The notes under the pieces are model-generated. The model was not told the DNA's origin and ran no database searches. It saw nothing but the letters and a program-made list of their open reading frames with translations. A stretch of DNA of 64,000 nt from Manis javanica (taxonomy: Eukaryota > Chordata > Mammalia > Pholidota > Manidae): the NCBI RefSeq assembly GCF_040802235.1, contig NC_133156.1, positions 187,867,851 to 187,931,850 on the forward strand, read 5' to 3'. The position numbers were made by a program, and so were the translations under genes. Positions 12,001-27,000 of this stretch are shown here, one piece after another. Numbering within the stretch: position 1 is the stretch's first letter; each line of letters starts with the position of its first letter.

Positions 12001-15000
12001 TATTCAAGGAATAGCCAGAAAATAACCTATTATCAGAAATATGACATAGTCTAGGGGAAGCACTGGAGGCTGATTACATATCCACAAAAAGTTTAAAAAC
12101 AAAACAATAAAACACAACCACAAGCTGGGCGTTTCTCTCTCCACAGTCGTCATCTCCCCTTATCTATGGTTTTCCTTTCTGTGGTTTAGCTACCCCTGCA
12201 TCAACCACGGTCCAGAAGCAGATGATCCTCCTTCTGATGTATGGTCAAAAGGTCAATAGTAGCCTAAAGCTATGTCACAAAATCTATGTCATTCACCTCC
12301 TTTCATCTCATCACACAGGTATTTTATCATCTCACATCAAAAGAAGGATGAGTACAGTACAATAGGATGTATTCAGAGAGACCACATTCACATAACTTAC
12401 TACAGCATATTGTTATAATTATCCTATTTTATTATTAGTTATTGTTAATCTCTCACTGTGCCTCATTTATAAATAAAATTTTATCACAGGTATGTCTGTA
12501 CAGGAAATACATAGTACACACAGGGTTCTATCAGTTGCTGCAGGAAACCCTTGGATTTTTGTAATGTATCTCCTGCAGGTAAAGGGGAGCAACTATATAG
12601 CAGGTTCTTCTCATGCACTTATAGGCAGCTTATTTCCAGACTGTGTGTTACAGATGAACGTCTGGCCCAGGATCTGGTCATCTGTATCCTAAACACAGAG
12701 CTAACTAGGCAGTACAACGATTCTGGGACAGAGCTTACCTTGAAACATTGACTTTTTCCTAGGAAATTTGTTTAGGAGGACTTCTTGCTCCCTCTAGTGG
12801 CTGTCAAGATTCATAAATTACAGGGTTTAAAAAGCATGTGAACAAGCTGGATGACTGATACTTACAGAAAGTTTTTCCACATCTCCCTTTAAAACTCGTT
12901 CTAAGTAAAGCTGTTTAAGTTCTCGTTCCAACCGTGATGGCAACCCAGGGTACATAGTAGACCCTCCAGAAAGCACAATGTGTTTATAGAATTCAGATCT
13001 AGAAAGACACAATAGGTATTGATTTGGGGTTTCAGACTAGGAAAACAGTATCTGAGTTCTTTTACCTATGTTAGCTTCAAGGAGTCACTGGGAGAATGAA
13101 GTAAAATTCAACATGTAAATCACAGAGCTGAATGTTTCCTATTACTACTGCTATGAGATAACACACCCTCTTTACATATAGTTATCATAATTTTGATGAA
13201 GATACTTCTAAAGTACATGACATACTTTCTTGTAGAAGTAACTGAGTCTTTTATTAATGACCAGAGTCTTCACTACAAACTTCCAGTATCTGGACTGTGT
13301 TATCACAGTGCTGCCCCACAGCTACTGAGATATGGTTACTTACTAAAATTAACCACTTGCTACTATGATTCCAGTTCTTGCTTTTCGACTTTTCCATTTG
13401 CCTTTTGTTTTCCATTTTCCCTTTTGTTCCTTTGCCTTGAGGAGGACCAGTTATTTCTGATTAGATGGATATGTTTGCTTTTTAGAGCAGTCCTCTCTTT
13501 CTTTCTTAAACATGATGTTGGTTACGATACCTGATAATCAAATCTAAAATAACTGCTAAGTAGTAAAAGAAATATAATCTGACTGAGGGTCTGAGAAACT
13601 CTTCTCAAAGCTCAGGAGGTGAGTCACATCTACTTTGGCCTCATTCAACCTTGCTTCCAGGTTTTACTTATTTCCAGGTTTTCAATGGCTCAGGCTACTG
13701 TAATTCTTGCTTCCAGAAGAACAATGATTTGTATTTAAAATGTTTTTGTATTGCATTAGTATGCACATGAGCGTGGCTCAAGCCAAGCAGCTGAAGTGTG
13801 GCTGCATGTGGTACACACCCATGGGCACTTACATGTATGCTTTCAACATGCAGGACACACAAGGCAAAACCTGAATTGTGCTGCTTTCCAGTGCTCTCCG
13901 TGGACTCTAATGCTTTAGGAGTGCCAAGACTTAAATCACCACCACTATGTGCTTTTAAATATAATTTTGCTATTGATGATTACTAAATCAAGGATTAAAA
14001 GCACCTATCTAATCCTTACCATGAAAAATGTACTGTATTTATTAAGTCTAGATTAGATCTTTGATCATCTTTAATTAGATTTGTAGCTTGATTATAAGCC
14101 AATTGCTGTTTTTATTCATTTCATTATCCTGCTCCCCAGCCACCCCACAAAAGTTAGTCAAGTGATTATTTAATTCAGGGTTAAATAAGCAAGTAAGCAT
14201 TTGCTTTACAATATGCTTCTGAGTGAATTCCTCAATAAGTTGGGTGTAGAGGAGGAATTTCTAACTGTGACTCAAACTCTAGATATAATAAAAGATGATA
14301 AATATTTTTATGTAACTAAATAAAAATTAACTTTTATATGACCAAAAACACCATAAGCAAGAGACAAATGGCAAATTAGGAGAAAATATCTGCAACACAC
14401 ATTATGGAGCTAATATAAACGTAACTTTGAAAACTGAGGGAAAAAATTACAAAAATTCTGCAGAGGAACAAGCTAGAGCCATGAGAAGTTTCACAAGATA
14501 CAGAAATGGTCCTAAACATAGAAAAACATGTTCAACTTCACTCTAAAGAGAAATGCAAATTAAAACTACACTGAGGTATCATTTCTCACTCATCAGACTG
14601 GCATAAAAGTAAAAAAGTTGACAGCCAGTGAACAAGCTATGGAGACATAGGTGTCCTCCTATATTACTGGTGGGAATGAGAAGTGGTACATGCAGGACAC
14701 ACAAGGCAAAACCTCCAAAAGAGGGGAATTGAGCAATAACAAAACTACCTTTGACCCAACAGTCCCCCTTCTGGAACTTTTTTCAGAATATACATACCCA
14801 ACAATACAAAAATACAGTGTGTACGAGGTATTACTTGTAGCATTATTTGTTAGCACAAATACTGAAATCTATATACATAACCAAGATTCACTGAATAAAC
14901 CATGGTATGGTAAAAAAGAATGCAACCAGAAGAAAAAATGAGGACAATCTCTAGGAAATGGTACAGAACTGTTTAGGATATATTAAGCAAAAATAAAAAA

Positions 15001-18000
15001 GCAAAGTGCAGAAGAGTATTTATACTATGTTACCTTTTGTGTTAAGAGGAAATAAACACAGAAAGGGTAACGTGAAGCTAATGAGACCACTTACCTACAA
15101 GACAGAGGAGGATTAGAGTGGAACACAGGAGTGGGGAGAGTAGTACTTCTAAGCATATTTTTTGTGCATTTTTGTCTATACTGTTCATATTCTACCTATT
15201 CAAAACACAAGATTATATGTGGGCATAATCTGCGCCACAAAATAGAATAGTTAAAAAAACAAAAAATCAGCATGTCAAAAGTCACAGGGGCCTGCTTAAA
15301 GCGGGGGTCTCATTAGCCAAATCGGAAATGATCTCATCATCAAATGAATCAAAACAAGTAAAAACAGTTTATAGTCCACTGAGTAAAATCATGAGTTCAT
15401 ACTGAAAATAAGCAAACAAAGCATGGGAGAAGAAGTACTTACTTATGCAACCGTTACAATAAAAATGGACTTAAAATGGACTTAGGCAAGAATTATCATT
15501 AGATGTCAGAAAGGGTGGGGTGACAAGAGTTTGATGAGGAGCAGATTTACAGTCTCTAAGTGTTTTCACACATTACTTATAAACCAAGAAAGGAAGAATA
15601 GAAAAACTATGCAGTGGAGCAAATAGGAAACTTGAATACAGCTGAACACCAACATGACCACAGTAAGAAGCAAACAGACATCACCTCTGGACTGTAATAG
15701 GGTATGTGGTAGGGACTTGATAATGGGGGGAGTCTAGTAACCATGATGTTGCTTATGTAATTGTACATTAATGATACCAAAATTAAAAAAAAAAACAAAA
15801 ACAGACAGACATCACCTCTGGATGTGAGACCCTGAAAAGGACATATCACTTAAGCAGTATTCTGCCCCCAAATGTATAACCTGAATCAAGAAAAAATGTT
15901 CAAACCCAAACTGAGAAACATTAAATAACTAAAGTAAGTGGCCTGACATTTGCAAAGATGTCAATGTCAATGTCATGAAAGACTGCAGGATTCTAACAGA
16001 TAAAAGGCAACTAAGACATGACAACTAAACACAGTATATGATCCTAGTTTAATCCTCTACTGGAGAAAAGAAAAACTGTATAAAGGACATTGGGACAGTG
16101 GACAAAACTGAAATGTGGATGGTAGACAAAAATGTATCAGTAAGCAGTCTCCTGAACTACACTGCAGCTATAAAAGAGAGTATTTTCATTCTTAGAAAGC
16201 ATACAGTAAGGAGTAAAGAGATTTATGCATTCAACCTACTCTCAAATGGCTCAAGAAAAGAGAGAGAAAGCAAGGATACTGCCCACGCAGCATGTTAAAA
16301 TGGGAAAGTGGATAGAGAGTGTACGTGAGTTCTCTGTAATAGTTCTGCAACTTTTTGAAAAATTATTTCAAAATAAAATGTTTAAAGTGGCTTCTGAAAC
16401 AATGGCACATGCTGTACAACACCCAATGCCACCCTTTCAAAGATTATTTTGTCTCTTCTATTCAAAACCTTGAGATAGCACAAAAACTTGGTTATTCTAC
16501 TTGTATCCCACCTATTTTTGAGAAATAACTTTGAAAACACCATTTCTGATGTACCTGGTGTCAATGTCAGCTGCCTGGATTGTATTAAAAAGCAATTCAG
16601 CAACACCCACTCCCTCAACATTGATCAAGTGAGGCTGAAATAAAGCTTCTGGTGCTTCAAATCTTTCTCCCCCAACTTTGATAATGCGGCCATCTGGGAG
16701 CTAGAAACCAAGAATAAGCAGGTATTAGTCAGCAAAAGATTTTAACATTTTCCAATGTTCTCTAGAACACTGGTACTTTTAAACACATCTGCTCTATAAC
16801 CAAAACCCCTATCTGTAAATATTTCTTCTAAAATACATTTTTGAAAAAGAAAAAAAGGTAAAATACATTTACATAGTCTGTTCTGCCTTTAAAAATGAAA
16901 TGCCATACCCCCAAATACCAGGAGTATTTTGGAGAAATCACCAAGACTTGAGCACATGATGTTCCACTGGTATGATTTAATTTTAGCAGACAGATACATT
17001 CAATTAAAATTTTTAAATAATTTCTTTCATCATATACTCTATGAAATTCAATTTTGCCATTAAAACACCGTATCATGTGTGAAACTTCTGTTCAGTCATT
17101 TAATCTGAAAAATGTTCTATGACCACAAAAGTTTAAGGAACATTGATCTAGACTGCTTTTTATTAGGCAATTGTTATATCCTACTTACTAGGACCTATTA
17201 ATTTTAAATAATGAATAAATACAATTTTATTTTAAGCAACTAAGATTTAAACAGGTCATATATCATTACAGCATTACTTTGTGCAGAAAACTCGAGTCAC
17301 TTTAAGTTTATATTTAATTAAATGAAGAAAAATGTTAATCTTTGACCACCTCACAAACTCACTGGATTCTTACTTAGGTAACATGCATGCTGGTGTATGC
17401 TTGTATTTGACAGATTTCTATGAGATACCAGAATTTGTTTTATATTAACATTTCTAACAGTGTTTTTATTTATAACATAATTACAATAATTATATTTAGA
17501 CTCCAAAATTGACTTTTCAATATGACAAAACCACAAAGTTCTTTAAGATATAATAATCCTACATGCTATAATTGTTTACAGATATGTGCAAAGCTGTATT
17601 TTTCAAAAACTCCAAGATTATTTTAAAATGACAATTTTATACATATCTGTGATATATAGAGCTTCATGAGTCAAATAGTTTAGTAACTCAGTCCTAAGTC
17701 TCATTAGTTACAATTTCAAGTTAACATTTGTTTTGAACATCTCATTAAGAAAATACTAAGTCAGGAAAAAACTGCCACCTACTGAATTATTAAATTAATA
17801 CTATAAGATGATCACTTCCAAAACGTATGTTGCAAGAGAACACTAGTGCTGTGAAATGCTGAAGAGTCCTATAATCTAGTGAGAAATAGGTAGTATACTA
17901 TACTCTCAAAGTCATACACATACTGGCACATCAAAGACTCTGAGAAGTCCTCCAGTAAAGTGAAACCCACTCTTCCCCAAACTTATTTGCCAATGTAAAC

Positions 18001-21000
18001 CCCATTTTAATTTTTGTAAAATACCTATTAACATCTCAGGGAAATAACATTCTGTAAAACATGCTGAAAAATGCTATTCCAGATATTAAAATCTCACATC
18101 TCATATCTAATTATACCCTAAAGTAGAAAAGCAATTTATGATTCTTGACTTATTTCACATTATATGGTATCTTAAAATAATTAAATCATGGAATCTGAAT
18201 GTGGTCATACACATACATAACAAATCCAAACAAAAAGGCTAGATTCCAAGAAGACCCCCTTAAACACATACCAGTAATCATGGTTGTCCACATCAGGTGT
18301 CACCAGAAAAACTTACCGTGTAAGACTCAACTAATACTGTGGTTTCTAAGGCCAGTTTCTGCTCTTGCTCAATATTATATCCCACATAACACAGTTTTTC
18401 TTTAATCATGCGAACAGTTTCAAAATCAGCAGAGTGGTTGAAGGCGTATCCTCGCAACAGAAGCAGCTGGTACAAAAAAAAGCAGTAAATTCAATTCAAT
18501 GAGTTCAATCTGCAAAAGCTATTATTGCTCACTATCTCACATTAGTAACAAATGCAATGGACAGTGGGTCCTTAGCTTTCACTGAGTATTTCAGAAACAA
18601 GATATTACTTGACTTGCCATAAAAGGACTTATCTCAGTTTCACTGAGCAATCTTGCAGAAAATAACAATTAACAGTTTATGAAAAATAAATGGGCTAACG
18701 GAGCTAGAAAACTTGAAGAAAATACTGTTGGAGTACTAATGCTTAAATAGTTTTTGATAATCAAGTCTATTAATAAATATTATTTTAGTACTGGACTCAA
18801 ATAATGTATAATTTGCTCAATCAAGGCCATATTCATGAAATACTCCTAGGTCTTAGTTTTATCCCTAGCTTCTAGTACTATGTCCGACACATACTAGATG
18901 GGCAATAGCATTTGTTTAAAAAATAAATGATAAAGAGAATTCAACCTGCTCACAGGAAGAAAAAACCAACCACAACTTTAAAAGATAAATCCCTTAACCT
19001 TTGTGTTTATGTTCAAGGGAGAACCCTCGGAAACTCCACCGGAGGTTACCTCAGACAGAATGTTGGCTGAGGATGTGAGTATTGTAATTCTTGTTAATGC
19101 ACCTATTATTCTAAATGAGACTAAAGGAACCCAATGTCAAGGGTGAAGGAAGACTCAATGTAACTCGGTTCACTGCACACATTATCACTCTAGAACAAAG
19201 ATTCTCAACAGGAGCACCAACACTTTGGATCTAGAATTCTGTGTGTGCCGACTGCCCTGTTCATTGTTAAGTGTTTAGTAGTACTCCCGTACAGTGGTAC
19301 AAACAACCAAAAAATGTCTCCAGATACTGGGGGGCAGCACTACCTCTGGTTGAGCCACCGACCTGGAGAGAATATACCCACTACAGAATTCTGGTTACGG
19401 GCAATATTCTAAACATTTTTAATATAGAAAGCTCATGTCTCTAGTGTCCTGTATACTTACTCCTGTATACTCCAGCAACATTTGTAAGAAAAATCTAACT
19501 AACTACATTCAAAAGTAAATTTTAAAATAGTAAGCACTTAAAAGTTGGATATATTCTATGAAACCTAAATATTAAACTCTAGCACATCTGGACCCTGTTT
19601 CTTATTTTTTTAATCTTTTTTTAAAAATTAAGGTATCATTTGATATACAATCTTATGAAGGTTTCACATGAGCAACATTGTAGTTTCAACATTCACCCAT
19701 ATTATCAAGATCCCACCACCACCCCATTACAGTCACTTTCCATCAGCAGAGTAAGATGCTGGAGAGTCATTACTTATCTTCTCCATGCTATACTGCCTTC
19801 CTCGTGACCTACCTACAATATTGTGTGTGCTAATTATAATGCCCCTTAGTCCTCTTCTCCCTGCTTCCCCACCCACACTCCCCAACCCCTTCCCTTTGGA
19901 AACCGCTAGTACCTTCTTGGGGTCTCTGAGTCTGCTGCTGATTTGTTCCTTCAGTTTTGCTTTGTTCTTATACTCCACAAATGAGTGAAATTATTTGGTA
20001 CTTGTTTTTCTCCGCCTGGCTTATTTCACTGAGCCTGATACCTTCTAGCTCCATCCATATTGTTGCTAATGGTAGGATTTGTTTTCTTTTCATGGCTGAA
20101 TAATATTCCACTGTACATAGGTACCACCTCTTCTTTATCCATTCACCTACTGATGGACACTTAGGTTGCTTCCATATCTTGGCTATTGTAAATAGTGCTG
20201 CGATAAACATACAGGTGCATACGTCTTTTTCAAACTGGGGTGCTGCATTCTTAGGGTAAATTCCTAGGAGTGGAATTCCTGGGTCAAATGGTATTTCTAT
20301 TTTTAGTTTTTTGAGGAATGGGTTCCCCTTTCTCCACATCCTCACCAGCATTTGTTGTTTCATGTCATTTGGATGTTGAACATCCTAACTGGTGTGAGGT
20401 GACATCTCATTGTGGTTTTCATTTGCATTTCCCTGATTAGAGATGTGGAACATCTTTTCATGTGCCTATAGACCACCTGAATTTCTTCTTTGGAGAAATA
20501 TTTATTCGGATCATGTGCCCATTTTTGAATAGGGTTATTTGCTTTTTGGGTGTTGAAGTATGTGAGCTCTTTATATATTTTGGATATGTTGTTTATGAAT
20601 ATATTCTCCCATACTGTAGGATGCCTTTTTGTTCTGCTGATGGTGTCCTTTGCTGTACAGAAGCTTTTTAGTTCGATGTAGTCCCATTTGTTCATTTTTG
20701 CTTTTGTTTCCATTGCCCAAGGAAATGTGTTCAGGAAAAAGTTGCTCATGTTTATATTCAAGAGATTTTTGCCTATGTTTGTTTCTATGAGTTTGTGGTT
20801 TCATGAGTTACATTCAGGTCTTTGATCCATTTCAAGTTTACTTTTATGTATGGAGTTAGACAATAATCCAGTTTCATTCTCTTATATGTAGCTGTTCAGT
20901 TTTGCCAACAGTATTTATTGAAGAGGCTTTCATTTCTCCATTGTATATACATGGCTCCTTTATCATATATTAATTGGATCTGGGCTGTTTTTAATCAACT

Positions 21001-24000
21001 ATAATTAATTAGCTATGTCTGATTTTGTGGGAAAGAAAAGGCAACCCAATGGAGACTGACCTTTAATGTATGCCTGTCCAAAGAAAGGTTTTACAGCAGA
21101 AAAGCTGCGAGGGTAGTCAAGAAGTTTCAGAGTCCCCTCCATCTCTGAAATACCTCTCTACCCACTCCTTGGGAACAGCAAATGTATTTACGTAATGATG
21201 CATTCTCATTAGTACGCCAGAGATCATGGGTATCAGTCTTATACGGATTTTACATGAGTAATGGGGTAGCTGGCCATTTTTCTAGTGGTGCAGATTTGCT
21301 AGAATCCTGAGATGATACATTCAATTTTGTGTTAGGTCGGTAAACACAAACTGCAAAATCTATTTTCTTTCTCATACCTTGATAAGGTACCTGGTAATAT
21401 CCCTCCCAGCAATATCCAGTCTCCTGGTAAGATGAGGGAGAGAAAAGCCTTCATATACCGGGCAAATATGGGTTACACCATCTCCAGAGTCCACCACTAC
21501 TCCAGTCAATAAACCTGTATAAGAACCATAAGATTTTAAATAAAAAGCCAGATCAGAAAAATCAAAGCCAGCATTTCTTTATTGTTTATTTGTACTACAG
21601 TGTATTTCTAATGCACAGACACTAAAGTCAGTGTTCTATGTGTCCTGTGTGAGACTTTTAGTCTAATCATGTGTTACCCCATGAGATGGAAAAAAAAAAG
21701 ACCCTGAGACTTAGGACTGAAAAACACAACATGCTCTTAGAGCTGACACAATTTTTAAAAACTTTTTCCTAATTTAATCTTGATCCCTGAATTCCCCTGA
21801 AGTGAAATTTTCTAAAGCATCATGGATAACTTTTATGAAAACCAATGTGAAAGATAAATATTACACAAGCGGAGAGTGAATTTGTTGATATAATCTAGTT
21901 CTTTATTATTATTTTTGTCATACAGTATATTCAAAACTGTGTCGTTTTGGAAAAATTCCTGTTGGTACTAGATAGCCAGAAATTTCAGGACAATTAATTT
22001 GAGATGGTCAAAGGATTACTTTAACTATTCACCAGAAACCAGAAAAACACTGTCAGAAACCTTACAAGAAAAGATCAACAAAGAAGCTGCCTTGTTTCCT
22101 AGAAGGATTTAAAGGGATAAATGGCTACAAAAATTAAGTGTTTTCATCTTTTGTATGAGGGTTAATTCAGAAAACAAAACACACAACAAAAAAAACCCTT
22201 TTTCTAACTCATATTTTCTAACAGTTTTTAACAGTCTAATGTTTTTAACCAAAAAAATTTTAATCATAGTAGGCATTACCTATAACTTACTTAAGCACTA
22301 CTATATTATTTGTCCACCCTGAACAGATTCTCTTCTTTCTTATTCATACAAACTTGAATGCACTATAGTATCTAATTGTAATAATGATTTATCTTTGAAT
22401 ACATTTATTCAAACTACCTCCTTTTTTAAAGTGACATAATCTTTCCATAATTGATGCTGTAAACTTCATAAAAATCATATACTGTATTTTAATGTCGCAT
22501 TCTTTTCAACAGGAGGCTTTCCATTGCAAAAAAAGTGGAACCCACAACATCATTAATTCAAAAATACTCCCAATAATATCAACTAAAGCAGGGATTTGCA
22601 CTTTCCAAACACACATTTCTATCCAACCTATTTTCTACTCCTCCCACCAGTTTACATACTGGCCTTTCCCTGTTAGACATTTCTCAATCCTTTGACCCAT
22701 TTCTACTGCCACACCCTTTTGTCACTGGATCATCCATTCTTTCCACTTCAAGTCCTATGGATTCTGTAAGGCTCAATCTAGTTCCTACCTTTCATTTATA
22801 CCTTCCCCAACCACCCAAACCTCCAGCCCAGATTCTCTAATTCCAGTTATTTCCCTCAATCCTGTCTGTATCATGCAGTCAAACACACCTTCGTAAATCA
22901 CCATGTCATCTCTTTTATTGAAAAGCCTTCCTTGACTCCAAATGCTTCCCTACATTTTTTTTTTTTTGCTTGTTTAACTGGTAGTATCAGCCACCTTGTT
23001 TAGGAAAATTTTACTATGGCTAAGAGTTCTTGATTAATACTACTGGATTATCTTTTCTTAAAATTGAGGATTTAACAGTTAAACAAATATAGCTAAAGAT
23101 CAGGAATTCTGAGAAGACATCTTCTCATTGGACAGAAATTAAGTTTATCAATATAGCTAGAAAAATCTGTTAAGATCAACTTCATTCAAATATAATTCAA
23201 ATAAAAATCCATTTCAGCAGAACTGTCCCATCTCCACCCCCTTAAAGGAATTATTATCACCAGTTTCAAAATTTTAGTATCTACTTTTACAAGTTCTAAA
23301 GTAACTTCTGAAAAAAGTTTTTAAATGAAATAAAATTACCTAGATACAGACAAGAACTCCTTGTAAAGTAACAAGTGATTTTTGATTCCTTCTTCAAAAG
23401 AAAAGTTACTCACAGCTGGACTGAAATCACCTTAAAGGCAAGGAGACCATGCCTAGATTACTCACTGCCATATCATCCTCTGTGTTAAACAGAGTGCAAG
23501 GCACATGCCACACTTGTTGAATGAATAAAAAAAGGCTAAAATTTAATGCCAAGTATTTTCTAAGTATCTAGATGTAGTACTAAAAGACATTTTAAAAATC
23601 TAGGATGTAGTTTTACTAGAATTAGATGGATCACCATGATATTAAAGCTTGTTGTATAAGTACTCTGTCATACACACTGCCTTAAGTACTAAGGCTCAAG
23701 TGTCACCTCCATCAGAAACCTTCTTTGATGTGCTGAATCTAAATTACTACTTCTGCATCTTTTCCCCAATAGACTCTAAATTCCTTAAAGGGATCTTCAC
23801 ATTTCAAGTGCGTAACACACACTGTGGCCCAGTCCCCATTAGTTTTCAGTAAGACCATCAGAATACAGAGAGCTCTCCCCACATGGCCAATATTTTATGC
23901 CCAATACACAGGGAGGCAGTTACTAATGGCAGTACCAAGAAAACAGCATTTTTGTCCATTAAATCCACCTCAGAAGTTACGAAGACACTCTGAAATGTCT

Positions 24001-27000
24001 ATCTTCTCCTTTGTATTTAATCTGTTATATATTTAACAAGCATGATTTTATACTAACATTTTTGGATCTGTGTTATTTTTTTTAAGACTGACAATTCTAA
24101 GGATAAATTCTATGTTCATTTTCCACTGCATAAAAAATGTTTATTTTAAAATAGCCGAAAAGAGGGAGCCGCCTACTTTTGGAAATATTGAAGTCTCTCT
24201 TTATCTTAAGTCCTTTACTGTTGAATAAAGAAAATTAAAATGTGTGAGCACAAATTTTATAAATTATGGAAATATTTGAATAAATATGTAAAATATTATG
24301 ATTTTCCAATTTGATACTGAAAAATCAAATTCCTTTGACATAAAAAAGTTAAGTTTTACCTCATCACCTACCTTGAGCATACAAAGTCAGAACTGCCTGG
24401 ATCGCTACATAAACACCAGAAAATTGGTAAGTTTCAAACATTACCTGAAAATGCAAAAGGAAAGAAAAAATATTGTTATTTAGAAAGTGCATAACATTGA
24501 CATGCTTTCTTGCTGGTCACAGAGTGGGTAAGTTGCTCAGAACAGAATCAAGGGGCCTAAAAGAGTCCTCCATTCACTTCAGCTGTTTTAGCCTCTATTA
24601 AAATCCTGCGTCACAGAGCTCCAGTTTTGGGGACAGAATTTTGGATACACACATACATCCCTAAAAATTTCATAAGTGCTATAAAGCAAAGATTTCTGAG
24701 TGTTTTAGTTAATGGCTAATTAGAGTGAAAGCTTTCCACATCTGAACAAGCCTTTCTTAGCGTCCCTTAAGGGAAAAATATTTTAATTCAAAGACAAACT
24801 ATAGAAATTGACTGCTGACCCTACCACCTCAGTCCTCCAATCTGGGCCAAGACTATGGCTCTACCTCCAACAGTTAAAAAAAAAAAAAGGTAGTAAAGTA
24901 AAGCAGGAAGACAGAAATAATAAATGCAGCAATGACTGAACGTTGGCAGACAGAAACTGTTTAGCTGCTGAGCACCTCCCTCCTTGAGCCAAGGCATCAG
25001 CTCCACCCTCCACATGAACTACACCGGAGTGAGGAGGAGTCTTCTGGTGCTTTCTCTGTCACAACCTCCTCATTCTCTATACTCCAGGCTGGCTGGGAAC
25101 ATCCTGCAGGATTTCTTCTGTCATTTATAGTGAGTAATTCTTGACTGGCAGGACTGACTACCACTATGAATATCCAGATATTCAGAAATCTTACAACTGA
25201 CATATGCATTAAATAGAGAATTAAATAGAATTTAAATTTTATAACTCTGAAATATCTATTTATCTATTAAGTCACTAGGTATTGTAGGTAGTGTTCTATT
25301 CCACCATCCTTTATTGCTCCTCCACAGGGAGAAAAATGGAAGAGTGATGCTGTATTTTCATTTATCAACTTAAAAGTCTGTTAGAATTTGCTTTTACTCA
25401 CAAGACCATTAACAAGTATTATAGTACTAAAACAACTTTCTGGATGAGATTAAAGTAGGGGATTATTAGTCACAGGAAATTTGCACTCACAAGTAAAAAG
25501 GAGTATTAAAAATAAGGAGAGGCCTTAGATCACAGTTATACCAACTCCTGTCATTTTCACAGATGAGAAGAAAAATAGGCCCTTGTCAAATAGCTAGTTA
25601 GTGGAAGAGACATCCAGCTATAATCTCACTGACTTTTTATTTGAAAGAAAACTTGGTTTTTATTGACAGTGTTACTTTCCTAAGAGGTTTCCGTATGTAG
25701 GAACCTTTTTAGTTTAATGCAGTAATATCCCTGCATTCTGATTTTCTAAATGCACTGCTAAGAATAAGTAGCAATTACAAATGACTACTTATTTATCACA
25801 AAGTATTAGTGGCTGTACTCATTTAGAAAGTGTAAAATTCAATTAAAATATGAACTAATACTACAGAGCTCATCTTTCAGTTTTAGAAGTGGCCAGGAGG
25901 AAAAAAAAAGTAATAAAAAATGAACTACAGAGAATGATATGGATTCTCTAACTAAAGCCATGATCTCAAATTTTTAAAACTTAATACAAAAATTGAGTTT
26001 AATCCAGACTTAAAACTATTGTTTAACAATAATCTCTTCTAAACCCGTTTCAAAATTACCATCAACATCTAAACATGGTCACAGAGTAAAGCAAGATATT
26101 TTCATGACTAGTGTCTGGAAAGCTACTAAAACACAAAAAAGTTACTTTATTAAAAGTTTCTGCCTGATATCTAACAAAAATGAAAGAAACCTTGAGAGAA
26201 GTTATTTATCTAAACTATTAAGGATAAAGACTTGTTGCTTTCTGTCACTGCCTTATTTATTTATTTGTTTGTTTGATATTAAGGTATCATTGATATACAG
26301 TCCTATGGCTTTTACAACATTCACCCACATTATCAAGTTCCCCTCCACACTCCATTGCAGACACTGTCCATCGGTGTAGTAGGATGCTGTGGAGTCACTA
26401 CTCATCTTCTCTGTGCTGTACTGCCTTCCCCGTCCCCCCCACTCCAACATGATGTGTGTCACTGCCTTTTTAATCTTTTACTAGCTTCTCCAATCTCTCT
26501 GGTCCTTAGCCTTCTCACCACTTTATACTCTCATTTCTTGGGTGAGCCATATTATCTATATTCTGAAGACTCCCAAGTTATCTCCAGCATCAGACTTTTC
26601 TCCTAAACTGGACCATACACACACACAGTTTCCTGTGCTACCCAAAAGTAGAGTGTTCACATGAAATCCTTCGTAAAGACAAGATGTCAAAAATCGAGGT
26701 AACTACTGATAATTTATATGGAAAAAATCTTCAGCATGCCCAGACTCAAGAAAAACCTCTTTTAGGCTTTTCTGATTCTTGAAGGCACATCTTGCTAATG
26801 GACACACAAAATAAACTGAGATGAAGCACAGATGCCAACAGACATAGTTCAAAGCTATGGTGGCTTGATGCTGAGTCACAACTCCTGGGAAAGGAGCCCA
26901 GTAGCGCCGGTCCCACTGCCCTGGGTACACTTTGCCCCTTTTACTATACTGAACACTAGTTTCACTTTTCACCTTTATTTGTAAAAGCAAAAATCCTCTT

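Larger units (their letters stand above)
9045..12865 (-). other. ACTR2: ACTR2 intron 8, repeat-rich
   Basis: It contains a hAT-Charlie element with an L1 tail inserted in it, an L2 copy preceded by pyrimidine-rich DNA, and a Tigger-type element, all listed separately. The stretches 9060-9830 and 11520-12130 show no recognised feature. Confidence 0.85.
12999..16554 (-). other. ACTR2: ACTR2 intron 7
   Basis: The second half is old LINE DNA interrupted by a very short young L1 insertion. The part from 13000 to 14300 shows no recognised repeat, but a 27-bp stretch at 13846-13872 recurs exactly at 14688-14714. Confidence 0.85.
18467..21377 (-). other. ACTR2: ACTR2 intron 5
   Basis: It contains a possible L2 terminus near 18860-18930, a MER5A element and a long minus-strand L1 (both listed). 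The stretch 21000-21370 next to exon 5 shows no recognised repeat. Confidence 0.85.
21515..24371 (-). other. ACTR2: ACTR2 intron 4
   Basis: It contains two or three weak L2 fragments (listed below). The rest, including 21515-22680, is AT-rich with no recognised feature. Confidence 0.8.

Noticed and set aside
13193..13534. 113-codon open frame in intron 7
   Set aside because: Low-complexity Phe/Leu/Ser-rich translation of T-rich DNA, no domain and no context. Chance frame.
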